DNA from: PXAP01 sp964421595
GTDB taxonomy: Bacteria; Bacteroidota; Bacteroidia; Bacteroidales; PUMT01
Direction of reading: 5' to 3'
DNA length: 64,000 nt
NCBI GenBank assembly: GCA_964421595.1
Contig: CAYQXY010000017.1
Coordinates: 1-64,000, forward strand
A program made the translations under genes and the position numbers. The notes below the pieces were generated by a model, which saw only the letters and a program-made list of their open reading frames with translations, was not told the DNA's origin and did no database searches. Of the stretch, positions 8,756-17,008 are shown piece by piece; within the stretch, counting starts at the first letter, position 1, and every line of letters begins with the position of its first letter.

Positions 8756-9778
8756 TTAAAATAACAGGTTTTGATTATCCTTTATATCTCTGCCAAGATG
8801 CCTGTATCCCATTGCTGTTATTTCTCTTCCCCTGGGAGTCCTTTTAATGTACCCCTCTTTTATTAGAAATGGTTCATAAACTTCTTCAATTGTTCCTGAA
8901 TCTTCACCAATAGAAGTTGCTATTGTTGATATCCCAACAGGTCCACCGCTGAATTTATCTATTATTGTAAGAAGTATTTTATTATCCATCTGATCCAGTC
9001 CGTGTTTATCAATGTTCAAAGCTTCAAGTGAATATTTTGCTATTTTCATGTCTATTCGTCCATTTCCTTTTACCTGGGCAAAATCCCTTACGCGTCTCAA
9101 TAAAGCATTTGCAATCCTTGGGGTTCCCCTGCTTCGTCTCGCAATTTCATTGGAAGCGTCATCGGATATAGAAATTTCAAGAATATCTGAAGACCTTTTT
9201 ATAATATGATCAAGCACTTCTGAATCATAATACTCAAGGTGAGAATTAATACCGAATCTTGATCGTAGCGGACTTGTAAGCAATCCTGATCTGGTAGTTG
9301 CACCTATTAGAGTAAAAGGGTTTAATTTAAGCTGTACTGAACGAGCCCCCGGTCCTTTATCGATAAGTATATCTATCTTATAATCCTCCATTGCAGAATA
9401 CAGGTATTCTTCAACTACTGAACTTAAACGGTGAATTTCATCTATGAACAACACATCTTTATCTTCAAGACTCGTTAAAAGTCCGGCCAGGTCACCAGGT
9501 TTATCAAGTACAGGCCCGGAGGTTATCTTTATATTGACACCCATCTCATATGCTATGATATTTGCAAGGGTAGTTTTACCAAGTCCGGGAGGACCGTGAA
9601 GAAGTACATGGTCAAGTGCCTCGTTCCTTAATTTTGCAGCTTTGACGAAAACTTTGAGATTATCTACAGTTTTGATCTGACCTTTAAAATCATGGAACAG
9701 GACAGGTCTCAATTTCTGTTCTATTTCCTTATCAGGATTATCTTCCAGTTCATTTCTTATGTCAAAATCATTATCCAT
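8756..9778 (-). CDS. ruvB: Holliday junction branch migration helicase RuvB
   Basis: AAA+ ATPase motor of the RuvAB complex, which migrates Holliday junctions in recombination repair; 340 aa, full length. Visible motifs are Walker A GPPGLGKTTLAN (about 62-73), Walker B LFIDEIH (about 110-116), sensor 1 GATTR (about 159-163) and the arginine-finger region SPLRSRFG. The C-terminal winged helix ends RTPRGREITAMGYRHLG. ruvA and ruvC are not in the window. A long AT-rich spacer lies upstream. Confidence 0.97.
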   Translation of the reverse strand: MDNDFDIRNELEDNPDKEIEQKLRPVLFHDFKGQIKTVDNLKVFVKAAKLRNEALDHVLLHGPPGLGKTTLANIIAYEMGVNIKITSGPVLDKPGDLAGLLTSLEDKDVLFIDEIHRLSSVVEEYLYSAMEDYKIDILIDKGPGARSVQLKLNPFTLIGATTRSGLLTSPLRSRFGINSHLEYYDSEVLDHIIKRSSDILEISISDDASNEIARRSRGTPRIANALLRRVRDFAQVKGNGRIDMKIAKYSLEALNIDKHGLDQMDNKILLTIIDKFSGGPVGISTIATSIGEDSGTIEEVYEPFLIKEGYIKRTPRGREITAMGYRHLGRDIKDNQNLLF

Positions 9779-10447
9779 ATTCCTGATATTTAATTATTAT
9801 AAAACTCAGTTTCCTTTAAGATGATTAGTTAATTCCTGAGTTGATATAATGGATACAAATCTAACCTATTTTTCCTGTATCAGAGAAAGATTTAATGAAG
9901 GTTATTTATTAACAACATATATAATTCAGTTTTTAATAATTAAAATTTAAATAATGATATATATAGTCTGTTAATTCTGTTGATAAATCCATCATGTAAA
10001 TAATCAACATGATATCATTCATATATTGATATACTTATAAACAGGTATTAACACTATAATCTGTTCATTATCATTATATATAAATGATGAATTAACAATC
10101 TGAAACAATACCTGAAACCATATTGTTAATATGTTCCGGCATATTTGATGTTAAGAAAAAGTTGATTCTTTAACTTGTAATTTACCTCTTGAAATTTCAC
10201 CGGGTGGATTTTTTTTATATACAGTCAGTTTTATTAAAAACAATTTATTTTAGTTATTTTTTTTCAGCTATTTTACCAATAGATAATGTTAATTTTGTGG
10301 TGATATCTAAATGGCAGAACTCTCTGGTAAATGGCATGGTTTTTTACCTGCCTGATAAGTTACTATGATATCATGCTTTTAAACGGAAAACCGGACTATT
10401 TACACCTGACACAAATATAACCTCAATTAAAGTGAACAAATTCAGTG
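9779..10447. other. Long AT-rich divergent intergenic region (ruvB / rpiB)
   Basis: This 669-bp spacer is very AT-rich, with many ATATAT and TTAAT strings, and holds no credible ORF. A TAATTTTG box at about 10,290 on the plus strand could be a promoter element for rpiB. I looked for DnaA-box clusters and found none convincing, so I do not call an origin. Confidence 0.5.
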
Positions 10448-10909
10448 ATGGATAAAACAATTACTATAGCACTAGGTGCTGATCATGCGGGATTTAAAAT
10501 TAAGCAGCAAATAAAGGAATATTTGCAAATGAAAGGATATAGTTTCAAAGATTTTGGTGCAAATTCAGATGAACCATCAGATTATCCTGATTTCGCTCAT
10601 CCTGTTGCATGTGCCGTTGAAAAAGGTGAATTTACCTATGGAATAGTAGTATGCGGGAGTGGTAACGGAGTTAATATGGTTGTAAACAAATATCAGGGAA
10701 TAAGATCCGGCTTATGCTGGAACAAGGAAATGGCTCATATTGTAAGGCACCATAATGATGCAAATATTTGTACCCTGCCTGGCAGATTTATTAATGAAGA
10801 CGAAGCCAGAGAGATAGTTGATGAATTTTTAAATACGGAATTTGAAGGCGGCAGACATTTACGAAGAATCAATAAAATGTCGCTGAAAGACAGACCTGAC
10901 AATTGCTGA
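10448..10909 (+). CDS. rpiB: Ribose-5-phosphate isomerase B
   Basis: RpiB/LacAB-family sugar-phosphate isomerase of 153 aa. It interconverts ribose 5-phosphate and ribulose 5-phosphate in the non-oxidative pentose phosphate pathway. The N-terminal GADHAGFKIK, the catalytic cysteine in VVCGSGNGVNMVVNKY, and the phosphate-binding histidine/arginine region RHHNDANICTLPGRF are all present. I choose the ATG at 10,448 over the GTG one codon upstream. hemW starts only 7 bp after the stop, suggesting one transcript. Confidence 0.95.
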   Translation: MDKTITIALGADHAGFKIKQQIKEYLQMKGYSFKDFGANSDEPSDYPDFAHPVACAVEKGEFTYGIVVCGSGNGVNMVVNKYQGIRSGLCWNKEMAHIVRHHNDANICTLPGRFINEDEAREIVDEFLNTEFEGGRHLRRINKMSLKDRPDNC

Positions 10910-10916
10910 TTAATTA

Positions 10917-12056
10917 ATGGCCGGAATATACCTACATATTCCATGGTGCAGGAAAGTTTGTATTTACTGTGACTTCCATTTTTCTGTATCGATGCGTAAC
11001 AAGGAGGAGTTAATTAACTGCATGATCAGGGAGATCGGAATGCAAAAAGATTATCTTGGGCCGGAGGTGATCGATACAATTTATTTTGGGGGCGGAACCC
11101 CTTCCGTACTCACACCTGAAGAAATAAAGTCAATTATTGACAAAGTTAATTCTGTATTTATTACCTCAGGATCTCCTGAAGTAAGTATTGAAGTTAATCC
11201 TGATGATCTTTCTCTTTCGTATCTCAGGGAACTCAACCGGGCCGGAATCAACAGGCTGAGCATCGGTATACAATCCTTTTATGATCAGGATCTTGAATGG
11301 ATGAATCGCCGGCACAACGGTAAACAGGCTGTTAAATGCATTGAAGAGAGCCAAAAAGCGGGATTTGATAATATAAGCATTGATTTGATTTACGGATTAC
11401 CTGATATGGATATTGAAAAGTGGAAAGGAAACTTAGAAATAGCCTTTTCCCTTAATATTCAGCATCTGTCAGCCTACCATCTCACTCTGGAAAACAAAAC
11501 CGTTTATGCTCATAAAATTAAAAAGGGCTTGATGAAAGGTCCTGATGAAACAGGTGGCCTGGTCCAATTTGAAACTCTTATGGATATGGCCTGCGAAAAA
11601 GGATTTGTTCATTATGAGATCTCAAATTTTTGCCGTCCCGGATTTTATTCCAGTCATAATACATCCTACTGGCTAAGGAAGCCATATCTTGGTATTGGAC
11701 CTTCAGCAAATTCATTCGATGGGAATTCGAGGCAATGGAATATTAAAAGTAACAGCGGGTATATAAAAAGCATTAATGCAGGAATAATTCCCTTTGAGAA
11801 AGAGCTCCTTGATATTAAAACAAAATATAATGAATATATACTTACTTCATTAAGAACCAAATGGGGAATTGATCTCCCTTTTCTCGAAAATGAATACGGG
11901 GGTCTTTACTATAATCATTTCATGAATGAAGCAACCAGGTTTTTAGAAAAGGGAAAACTTGAGAGAACAGGAAACAAAATCAGATTGAGCAGAAAAGGTA
12001 AGTTCTTTGCTGATGGAATAATGTCACAATTATTTTATGTGGAAGGTTCCGATTAA
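10917..12056 (+). CDS. hemW: Radical SAM protein HemW (coproporphyrinogen III oxidase-like)
   Basis: Radical SAM protein of 379 aa. The iron-sulphur site CRKVCIYCDF (CX3CX2C, about 11-20) is at the very N terminus, followed by the SAM-binding strand YFGGGTPS. The length and HemW-like C-terminal domain (YLGIGPSANSF, LRTKWGID) fit HemW, a heme-binding chaperone, rather than true HemN. HemN has a fourth nearby cysteine (CX3CX2CXC), which is absent here because residue +2 after the last cysteine is phenylalanine. It forms a probable operon with rpiB. Confidence 0.9.
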   Translation: MAGIYLHIPWCRKVCIYCDFHFSVSMRNKEELINCMIREIGMQKDYLGPEVIDTIYFGGGTPSVLTPEEIKSIIDKVNSVFITSGSPEVSIEVNPDDLSLSYLRELNRAGINRLSIGIQSFYDQDLEWMNRRHNGKQAVKCIEESQKAGFDNISIDLIYGLPDMDIEKWKGNLEIAFSLNIQHLSAYHLTLENKTVYAHKIKKGLMKGPDETGGLVQFETLMDMACEKGFVHYEISNFCRPGFYSSHNTSYWLRKPYLGIGPSANSFDGNSRQWNIKSNSGYIKSINAGIIPFEKELLDIKTKYNEYILTSLRTKWGIDLPFLENEYGGLYYNHFMNEATRFLEKGKLERTGNKIRLSRKGKFFADGIMSQLFYVEGSD

Positions 12057-12057
12057 A

Positions 12058-12165
12058 TTGATTCGGATAATTATAAGTCTAAATATAAGTAATTTACAAA
12101 ATTACATGAATTTCTCATCAACTGAAAATCCATCAGGGATAAAGACATTGCATGGGTAATCGACC
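12058..12165 (+). repeat. Family A tail-like sequence
   Basis: TTCGGATAATTATAAGTCTAAATATAAGTAA starting near 12,062 (quoted in part) matches the linker that follows each hairpin at 2.2-2.4 kb. It sits just after the hemW stop and just before the family B element. Confidence 0.5.
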
Positions 12166-12169
12166 ATAA

Positions 12170-12303
12170 GGTCAAATTCTTTTATCCGAAATTACACACA
12201 GACGGATGAAAAAATTTCATGGAAAAGCGAAGCGGTTCCTCCTGTAAGTCAAAATTTTGTAATTTTCTTAACAAAATTTTGGCTTCTTGTTTTTTACAGG
12301 AGA
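12170..12303 (+). repeat. Family B two-hairpin repeat element, copy 1
   Basis: About 126 bp, nearly identical to 35,950-36,075. Hairpin 1: the left arm ends at ATCCG (about 12,184-12,188) and pairs with CGGATGAAAAAATTT (from about 12,203). Hairpin 2: AAGTCAAAATTTTGT (12,246-12,260) pairs with ACAAAATTTTGGCTT (12,271-12,285), enclosed by CTCCTGTAA (12,239-12,247) and TTACAGGAG (12,294-12,302). It differs from copy 2 by paired changes that keep the stem. No ORF is present. Confidence 0.85.
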
Positions 12304-12315
12304 TGACTGTCATTT

Positions 12316-12394
12316 GGTTGCCATTGATTGGTCACCACATGCTTTTTAAGTGAATTGTTTCCGGGCTCTCTGCTCTCTGGTTAATGGGAGATTT
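12316..12394 (+). repeat. Family A repeat unit, diverged copy
   Basis: GGTTGCCATTGATTGGTCACC...ATGGGAGATTT follows the same order of motifs as the 2.2-kb units (GGTTGCCACGGATGGATCACC...CATGGGAGATTC). It lies immediately downstream of family B copy 1, making a composite repeat island between hemW and the lipoprotein gene. Confidence 0.6.
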
Positions 12395-12406
12395 AAACAT
12401 CGAAAA

Positions 12407-13297
12407 TTAATTGACCATATCAGACCTGATTAATGCAACCAGCCTGACAATTTCGTCTAAATCATTCTGAGTGTAATTAAAAACCGGACGCTGAGCTATT
12501 AAGGTCCTGTCTGAATGATCTATCGTCAGGTCATCAGGTTCAAAGAGAATCTCAACCCTGTCATAAACATGTTTAAGCTGTTTAACAAGTAACAGATATT
12601 TTGATATCAGTTCGTCATTTTGATGATTGGAAAGCAGTGTTATCAAACGATCCAAAGAATATTTCTGTGATAATATCTGTTCTTCCAGCACAATGTCAGG
12701 TTTTTCTGCATCATAAAAGCTTCCTACAATATATAAAGCTTCAATCCAGCCTCCTGCCAGGATAAGTGAAGCTGCCCCTGCACGGTCAAGTTCAATTAAC
12801 TGCCTGTCGGCCGAAAGATAAATATTAGTTGCCAGATCAAATAAGGAGTCCGGATGATACACCATTCTTTCATGTGCCATTGCGGCATTTGAGATAAACC
12901 TGTCGGAAATCCCAATACTATGGGCAAGCCTTGATATTGCAGAAAGATAGTTAATTGCTTCCTGAGTTTGTCCGAACATATGGCAAAAACTCATATTTGC
13001 CCCATATATACCAAGATTAACTGCTATTTTTCCCGATGAATTGTACCTTTGAATATTATAAACCGGGTTAAGAATGGAAATATCGAATACCATATCGAGG
13101 TGGTAAAACAGCCTGCGTGCTTCCACCGGTGAATACATATCATAAAATATCGGCCTGAATTCCTTAATTTCTGAGTAAACTTCTCCGGAGTCATCATTTT
13201 GCCTGACAGGACTGCTTTCTCCGGGGTTTTGACTGCAGGATACGGTTATAATTACCAGAAAAAATACCAACTGACAGAGTATAGCAGAATTTCTCAT
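12407..13297 (-). CDS. Uncharacterised lipoprotein, paralogue of the 51.5-kb lipoprotein
   Basis: Predicted lipoprotein of 296 aa with a signal peptide ending near C21 (IITVSCSQ). The remainder is mostly alpha-helical with no cysteine-rich or enzymatic motif that I recognise. It is clearly related to the protein at 51,508-52,335. The best shared stretch is AVNLGIYGANMSF...EAINYL here versus ALNLGVYGADLSY...EIMNYL there. The order of downstream blocks (glycine-rich GGWIEALYIVG versus GSMIEGMYLTS, then LDRLITLL versus LEKLLDLL) is also kept. Function is unknown; both are probably anchored in the envelope. It stands alone, downstream of dnaG on the same strand. Confidence 0.85.
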   Translation of the reverse strand: MRNSAILCQLVFFLVIITVSCSQNPGESSPVRQNDDSGEVYSEIKEFRPIFYDMYSPVEARRLFYHLDMVFDISILNPVYNIQRYNSSGKIAVNLGIYGANMSFCHMFGQTQEAINYLSAISRLAHSIGISDRFISNAAMAHERMVYHPDSLFDLATNIYLSADRQLIELDRAGAASLILAGGWIEALYIVGSFYDAEKPDIVLEEQILSQKYSLDRLITLLSNHQNDELISKYLLLVKQLKHVYDRVEILFEPDDLTIDHSDRTLIAQRPVFNYTQNDLDEIVRLVALIRSDMVN

Positions 13298-13600
13298 TCC
13301 TTTTTGATTTGAAGATATTATAGTGACGATAAAAGTAATAAAAGATTATCTGTATGTTGAGGATGGGCATTAAAAACTTAACGATTTGCCTTCCTGACAG
13401 GTTATACAGCATTGTAAAGTTTTCTCCACAATTATAACAACAACTGAGCCCGGTAATTTAACATAATTGTATAACAATTATTGTAGTAGATAAATGTGAA
13501 ATTTGCATTTATGCTTAATTTATAAAATTTAAAACTGCTTAATGCATTCACAATCAAAGTTGAAGATTAAAAAATTCGCTAAAATCGGACTATCCAACAC

Positions 13601-13682
13601 CTGAGGAGGTGGCTTTAAGCCCGATTTTTGCTGCGCACCGCGAATTTTTCTAGCGCACAGGCTTTTCGGACATAGCCCCGCC
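13601..13682 (+). repeat. Family C repeat, copy 1
   Basis: An 82-bp GC-rich block whose core AAGCCCGATTTTTGCTGCGC is identical to the copy at 39,699-39,780 (minus strand). Overall about 85 percent of positions agree by eye. It lies in the dnaG-lipoprotein spacer. Confidence 0.8.
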
Positions 13683-13691
13683 AAAACATGA

Positions 13692-13718
13692 CCACGTTCT
13701 AAGAACGTGGATTTTTTA
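13692..13718 (+). terminator. Strong Rho-independent terminator, plus strand
   Basis: CCACGTTC (13,692-13,699) and GAACGTGG (13,703-13,710) form a perfect 8-bp stem with a 3-nt loop, followed by ATTTTTTAAT. No annotated plus-strand gene precedes it, which points to an unannotated transcript from the family C region. Confidence 0.65.
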
Positions 13719-13733
13719 ATGAAATTAAAGATA

Positions 13734-13757
13734 AAAAAACCGGATTATCAGATCCGA
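13734..13757 (-). terminator. Probable terminator of dnaG
   Basis: Read on the minus strand, TCGGAT and ATCCG form a short stem followed by a run of seven T residues. It lies about 50 bp beyond the dnaG stop. Confidence 0.5.
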
Positions 13758-13803
13758 AGCCTGAACATTAACAAGGGGACAATAGAAAAACACAGGGCTT
13801 GAT

Positions 13804-15738
13804 TCAGAATACAATTCTGTTTCCAAGTTGCTTTGCAAGCTGCATATTGGCATTCTTAAGAATCATATACCTTTGCTGCAGAAGTAATGATTCATCATTT
13901 CCTGCTTTTCTCAATTTTTCCTCAGTCTCTTTCAACTCCTGTCTTATCAGGAAGCTTTTATAGGCCAGCACAGCGGAAGGCACAATTTCTTTCAGTTTAT
14001 CCTCTTCAGTTTCTATATAGGTTTCCTTTCTCTTCCATATGCGGCTAATATCATATGATGTGCTCAGCAAATCGGCTGCGGCGTGACTTACAGCCGCTTC
14101 CGGATGATTGGTAAATATTTTTATATCAGGTATTGTATTGTTTGTTATCAGCTCCTTGCATTCTTTTATGATCTGATTGTACACAGGATTTGATAACTCC
14201 AGCTCATCTCTTTCAAGTTCATAAATTATAAAACTTGCAACCGAAATATGATTTTCAATATTTTCGTCATTCAGCGGAAACAACTCTTTGGTACCGTGAT
14301 TTATCAGAAGTCGTAAAATTTCTCTTTCATGAGTGTCTCTCTCCGGATGCGGATTGATTTTACTTACTTCTTGATTCAGCGTCTTATCAGATATAAAACC
14401 TTTATCATCATGCCTGATGCCCCGTCTTTTGTTTGCCTCCTTTCTCCTGATCTCGTCAGTTTCGGTATATAGTATCTTCTCTTCTATCTCAAGGATATTT
14501 GCACATTCCCTGATATAGACCATCCGTGTTATTCGATCAGGTATCCTGGCAACAGAACGCACAATGTCGCCAATCATCATGCTTTTCTTAACCGGATCAT
14601 TTTTAGACTCTTCGTTAAGCAGTCTTGTTTTGAATAATACGAAATCAAGCTCATTTTTTTTGATATATTCACCAAGTTCCTCAGAACCCGTTTTCCTGGC
14701 AAATGAATCAGGGTCTTCGCCGTCAGGGAAAGTGAGAACCTTTACATTCATCCCTTCTTCAAGGATCAGGTCGATACCCCTTATTGATGCTTTCAATCCC
14801 GCTTCATCACCATCATATAGAACAGTTATATTATTCGTAAATCTTTTAATCAGCCTGATTTGCTCAACAGTAAGAGCAGTTCCGGAAGAAGCCACAACAT
14901 TCTCGATACCTGACTGATGGAGAGAAAGAACATCGGTATATCCTTCAACCAGCAAGCATTTGTCACTATTGACTATTTCGCGTTTGGCAAAATATAATCC
15001 ATACAGGATCTGGCTTTTGTGATATATTTCCGATTCGGGAGAATTGAGATATTTTGCAGTATTCTTGTCCTGTTTCAGGGTTCTCGCTCCGAAAGCCATT
15101 ACTTTCCCGGAAAGGGAGTGAATTGGAAATATGATCCTTCCGCTGAACCTGTCGAAAAGTTTATCGGCTTTTCTTATGGTTAGACCGGTTTTTTCCAGAA
15201 ACTCGGGCTTATAACCATTTTTTATGGCATATTGTGTAAATGTGTCCCAGTTTCCCGGAGAATACCCGACCATGAATTTTTCAATAACAGGTTTACGGAA
15301 TCCTCTTTCTTTCAGATAGGCCATGCCAATAGCCAGTCCTTCATCATTATTGTTCAGGCTTTCACTAAAATATTTTCGGGCAAACTCGGTAACAAGAAGC
15401 ATGCTTTCCCGCTCATCCTGTTTTACTCTTTCTTCATTTGTAGTCTCCTTTTCAATTACCTCTATACCATATTTTTTTGCCAGGAATTTCAGGGCCTCGA
15501 TCCATGAAATATGCTCGTGTTCCATTACGAAATTCACTGCATTTCCTCCTTTGCCGCAGCCGAAGCATTTAAAGATGCCTTTGGCAGGAGAAACAGTAAA
15601 GGAGGGAGTTTTTTCATTATGGAAAGGACAAAGTCCGAGGTAGTTGACCCCCCTTTTTTTCAGCGTAATGAAATCCTGAACCACTTCGGTGATTTCGGCC
15701 GAATCAATTATTCTATCGATGGTTGAAGGATCTATCAT
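13804..15738 (-). CDS. dnaG: DNA primase
   Basis: Primase that makes RNA primers at the replication fork; 644 aa, a normal length. An N-terminal CHC2 zinc finger is visible (CPFHNEKTPSFTVSP...FKCFGCGKGGNAV, about 38-66). The Toprim core includes the acidic motif VEGYTDVLSLHQSG (near 265) and LYDGDEAGLKASIRGIDL (near 310). The C-terminal region of about 200 residues, which binds the DnaB helicase, is diverged as usual. The start ATG is at 15,738. A terminator-like hairpin follows the gene. Confidence 0.96.
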   Translation of the reverse strand: MIDPSTIDRIIDSAEITEVVQDFITLKKRGVNYLGLCPFHNEKTPSFTVSPAKGIFKCFGCGKGGNAVNFVMEHEHISWIEALKFLAKKYGIEVIEKETTNEERVKQDERESMLLVTEFARKYFSESLNNNDEGLAIGMAYLKERGFRKPVIEKFMVGYSPGNWDTFTQYAIKNGYKPEFLEKTGLTIRKADKLFDRFSGRIIFPIHSLSGKVMAFGARTLKQDKNTAKYLNSPESEIYHKSQILYGLYFAKREIVNSDKCLLVEGYTDVLSLHQSGIENVVASSGTALTVEQIRLIKRFTNNITVLYDGDEAGLKASIRGIDLILEEGMNVKVLTFPDGEDPDSFARKTGSEELGEYIKKNELDFVLFKTRLLNEESKNDPVKKSMMIGDIVRSVARIPDRITRMVYIRECANILEIEEKILYTETDEIRRKEANKRRGIRHDDKGFISDKTLNQEVSKINPHPERDTHEREILRLLINHGTKELFPLNDENIENHISVASFIIYELERDELELSNPVYNQIIKECKELITNNTIPDIKIFTNHPEAAVSHAAADLLSTSYDISRIWKRKETYIETEEDKLKEIVPSAVLAYKSFLIRQELKETEEKLRKAGNDESLLLQQRYMILKNANMQLAKQLGNRIVF

Positions 15739-16204
15739 TAAGTTGAATTTGAATGTGTTACCTCTTCTTCTAGCGGTTTGGAATTAAGTGCTAAATTAAC
15801 CAATTAATGAAGAAAACATATGGCAAACATTCTTCTTTCATTAATTAAGAAATCTTTTAATTATCATTTCAAAGATTAATATATGCCTTAATTGTCGTGT
15901 GAACACATTAAATTACATATATTTAATACAGACGGTGCAGAAGGATCAGGTATTTTGCGTTTTCTGTTTAAGATCCAGATCTTAGACAGAGCGTTTTCTT
16001 GTAAAGTCCAGATCTTAGACAGAATCTTACCGGAATCTGGAAGAACCGGAGAACGATTGAGCGTGATCCTGCTCCAGCCTGAATAAACATGAATTATTGC
16101 AGTGTATATTTTTTACACGGATTTGTATTATATTTCGGAACAATGGTAATACCTCACAGGTATTTTCAGGACAATAGTGATTTGAACAACTAAACCAATA
16201 TCAG
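15739..16204. other. Divergent intergenic region dnaG / sirtuin
   Basis: This 466-bp region is mostly AT-rich. It contains two copies of TCCAGATCTTAGACAGA (15,974-15,990 and 16,007-16,023) spaced by 33 bp. A 64-codon open frame here (15,892-16,086) reads through these repeats and has no recognisable sequence, so I do not call it a gene. Confidence 0.5.
15974..16023. promoter_or_regulatory. Two 17-bp direct repeats, possible operator
   Basis: TCCAGATCTTAGACAGA occurs twice, exactly 33 bp apart start to start, close to three helical turns. Each copy contains the palindrome AGATCT. The pair lies about 180 bp upstream of the sirtuin gene. A binding site for a regulator is an inference. Confidence 0.35.
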
Positions 16205-16906
16205 ATGAAGAAGCTGGTTGTGTTATCGGGAGCCGGAATAAGCGCCGAAAGCGGAATACGGACTTTCCGTGATATGGGAGGCCTCTGGGAAGAGTATGAT
16301 ATTATGGAAGTAGCCAGTCCACAGGGATGGGCTGAAAATCCAACCCTGGTTCAGAGATTTTATAATGACCGGCGCAGGCAATTGCTTGATTGTGTACCTA
16401 ATAAGGCACACCGTGCACTTGTGGAACTTGAGAAGTACTTTGATGTGGAGATAATCACCCAGAATATTGATGATCTTCATGAAAGGGCGGGAAGTAAAAA
16501 GGTGCTGCATCTTCATGGTGAATTAAGAAAATCGAAAAGCACAAAATTTCCTGAACTTGTATATGATATCGAGGGTTGGGAAATAAAGGATGACGACCGT
16601 TGTGAAAAAGGATTCCCTTTAAGGCCTCATGTGGTCTGGTTCGGCGAAGAAGTACCTGCAATGGCACCTGCAATGGATATTACTTCCCAGGCAGAAGTAT
16701 TTGTCGTTATCGGAACATCACTTAATGTATATCCGGCAGCAAGTCTTCTGGATTTTGTTCCGGTCGATACACCCACTTATCTTATTGATCCTAATGATGT
16801 AATGTATTATCGAAGAAGAGGGGTTGAAATTATAAAGGAGAAGGCCGGATATGGTGCAGAAATACTGTTTCGAAAATTAACCGGGAAGGAATTATCAATT
16901 CAATGA
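16205..16906 (+). CDS. NAD-dependent protein deacylase (Sir2/CobB, class III-like)
   Basis: Sirtuin of 233 aa that removes acyl groups from lysine using NAD. The Rossmann motif VVLSGAGISAESGIRTFRD (about 4-22), the catalytic histidine in LHLHGEL (about 102-108), the NID motif TQNIDDLHERAG and the late GTSLNVYPAA are all visible. The four zinc cysteines are missing: the segment after the catalytic histidine has no CXXC pairs. A Y/R pair (YNDRRRQL) is consistent with the desuccinylase-type CobB/SIRT5 group. It is transcribed alone or with the downstream barrel gene. Confidence 0.92.
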   Translation: MKKLVVLSGAGISAESGIRTFRDMGGLWEEYDIMEVASPQGWAENPTLVQRFYNDRRRQLLDCVPNKAHRALVELEKYFDVEIITQNIDDLHERAGSKKVLHLHGELRKSKSTKFPELVYDIEGWEIKDDDRCEKGFPLRPHVVWFGEEVPAMAPAMDITSQAEVFVVIGTSLNVYPAASLLDFVPVDTPTYLIDPNDVMYYRRRGVEIIKEKAGYGAEILFRKLTGKELSIQ

Positions 16907-17008
16907 CTCAGACCGGTGTTTACAACCTGTATTCATGTTGCAGCCCTGAAACAATGGTTGCAGAAAAATTCATGGAGTGTTCATGGGCTATTGCCGAATC
17001 AATTTATT

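Larger units (their letters stand above)
13570..13718 (+). ncRNA. Candidate structured small RNA containing family C element, copy 1
   Basis: Nested inverted repeats are visible: AAAAATTCGC (13,570-13,579) with GCGAATTTTT (13,640-13,649), AAAATCGG (13,581-13,588) with CCGATTTT (13,621-13,628), and CACCT (13,598-13,602) with AGGTG (13,607-13,611). A strong plus-strand terminator hairpin follows at 13,692-13,718, although no plus-strand gene lies upstream to need it. Bases 13,601-13,682 recur on the other strand at 39,699-39,780. I infer a transcribed RNA or a mobile structured repeat; the start is unknown. Confidence 0.4.
13298..13803. other. Intergenic region with family C element and possible small RNA
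   Basis: This 506-bp spacer between two minus-strand genes contains a structured block at 13,570-13,718, described separately. The rest (13,298-13,560) is AT-rich and presumably holds the promoter of the lipoprotein gene. No ORF is credible. Confidence 0.5.

Noticed and set aside
9779..10447. AT-rich spacer as a replication origin
   Set aside because: No cluster of DnaA boxes could be found and the neighbours (ruvB, rpiB) are not typical origin genes.
15892..16086. 64-codon ORF upstream of the sirtuin gene
   Set aside because: It runs through the direct repeats, has no recognisable domain or signal, and looks like chance.
16205..16906. Sirtuin as a degraded gene because its zinc cysteines are missing
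   Set aside because: All catalytic motifs and the full length are intact; zinc-less bacterial sirtuins are known.
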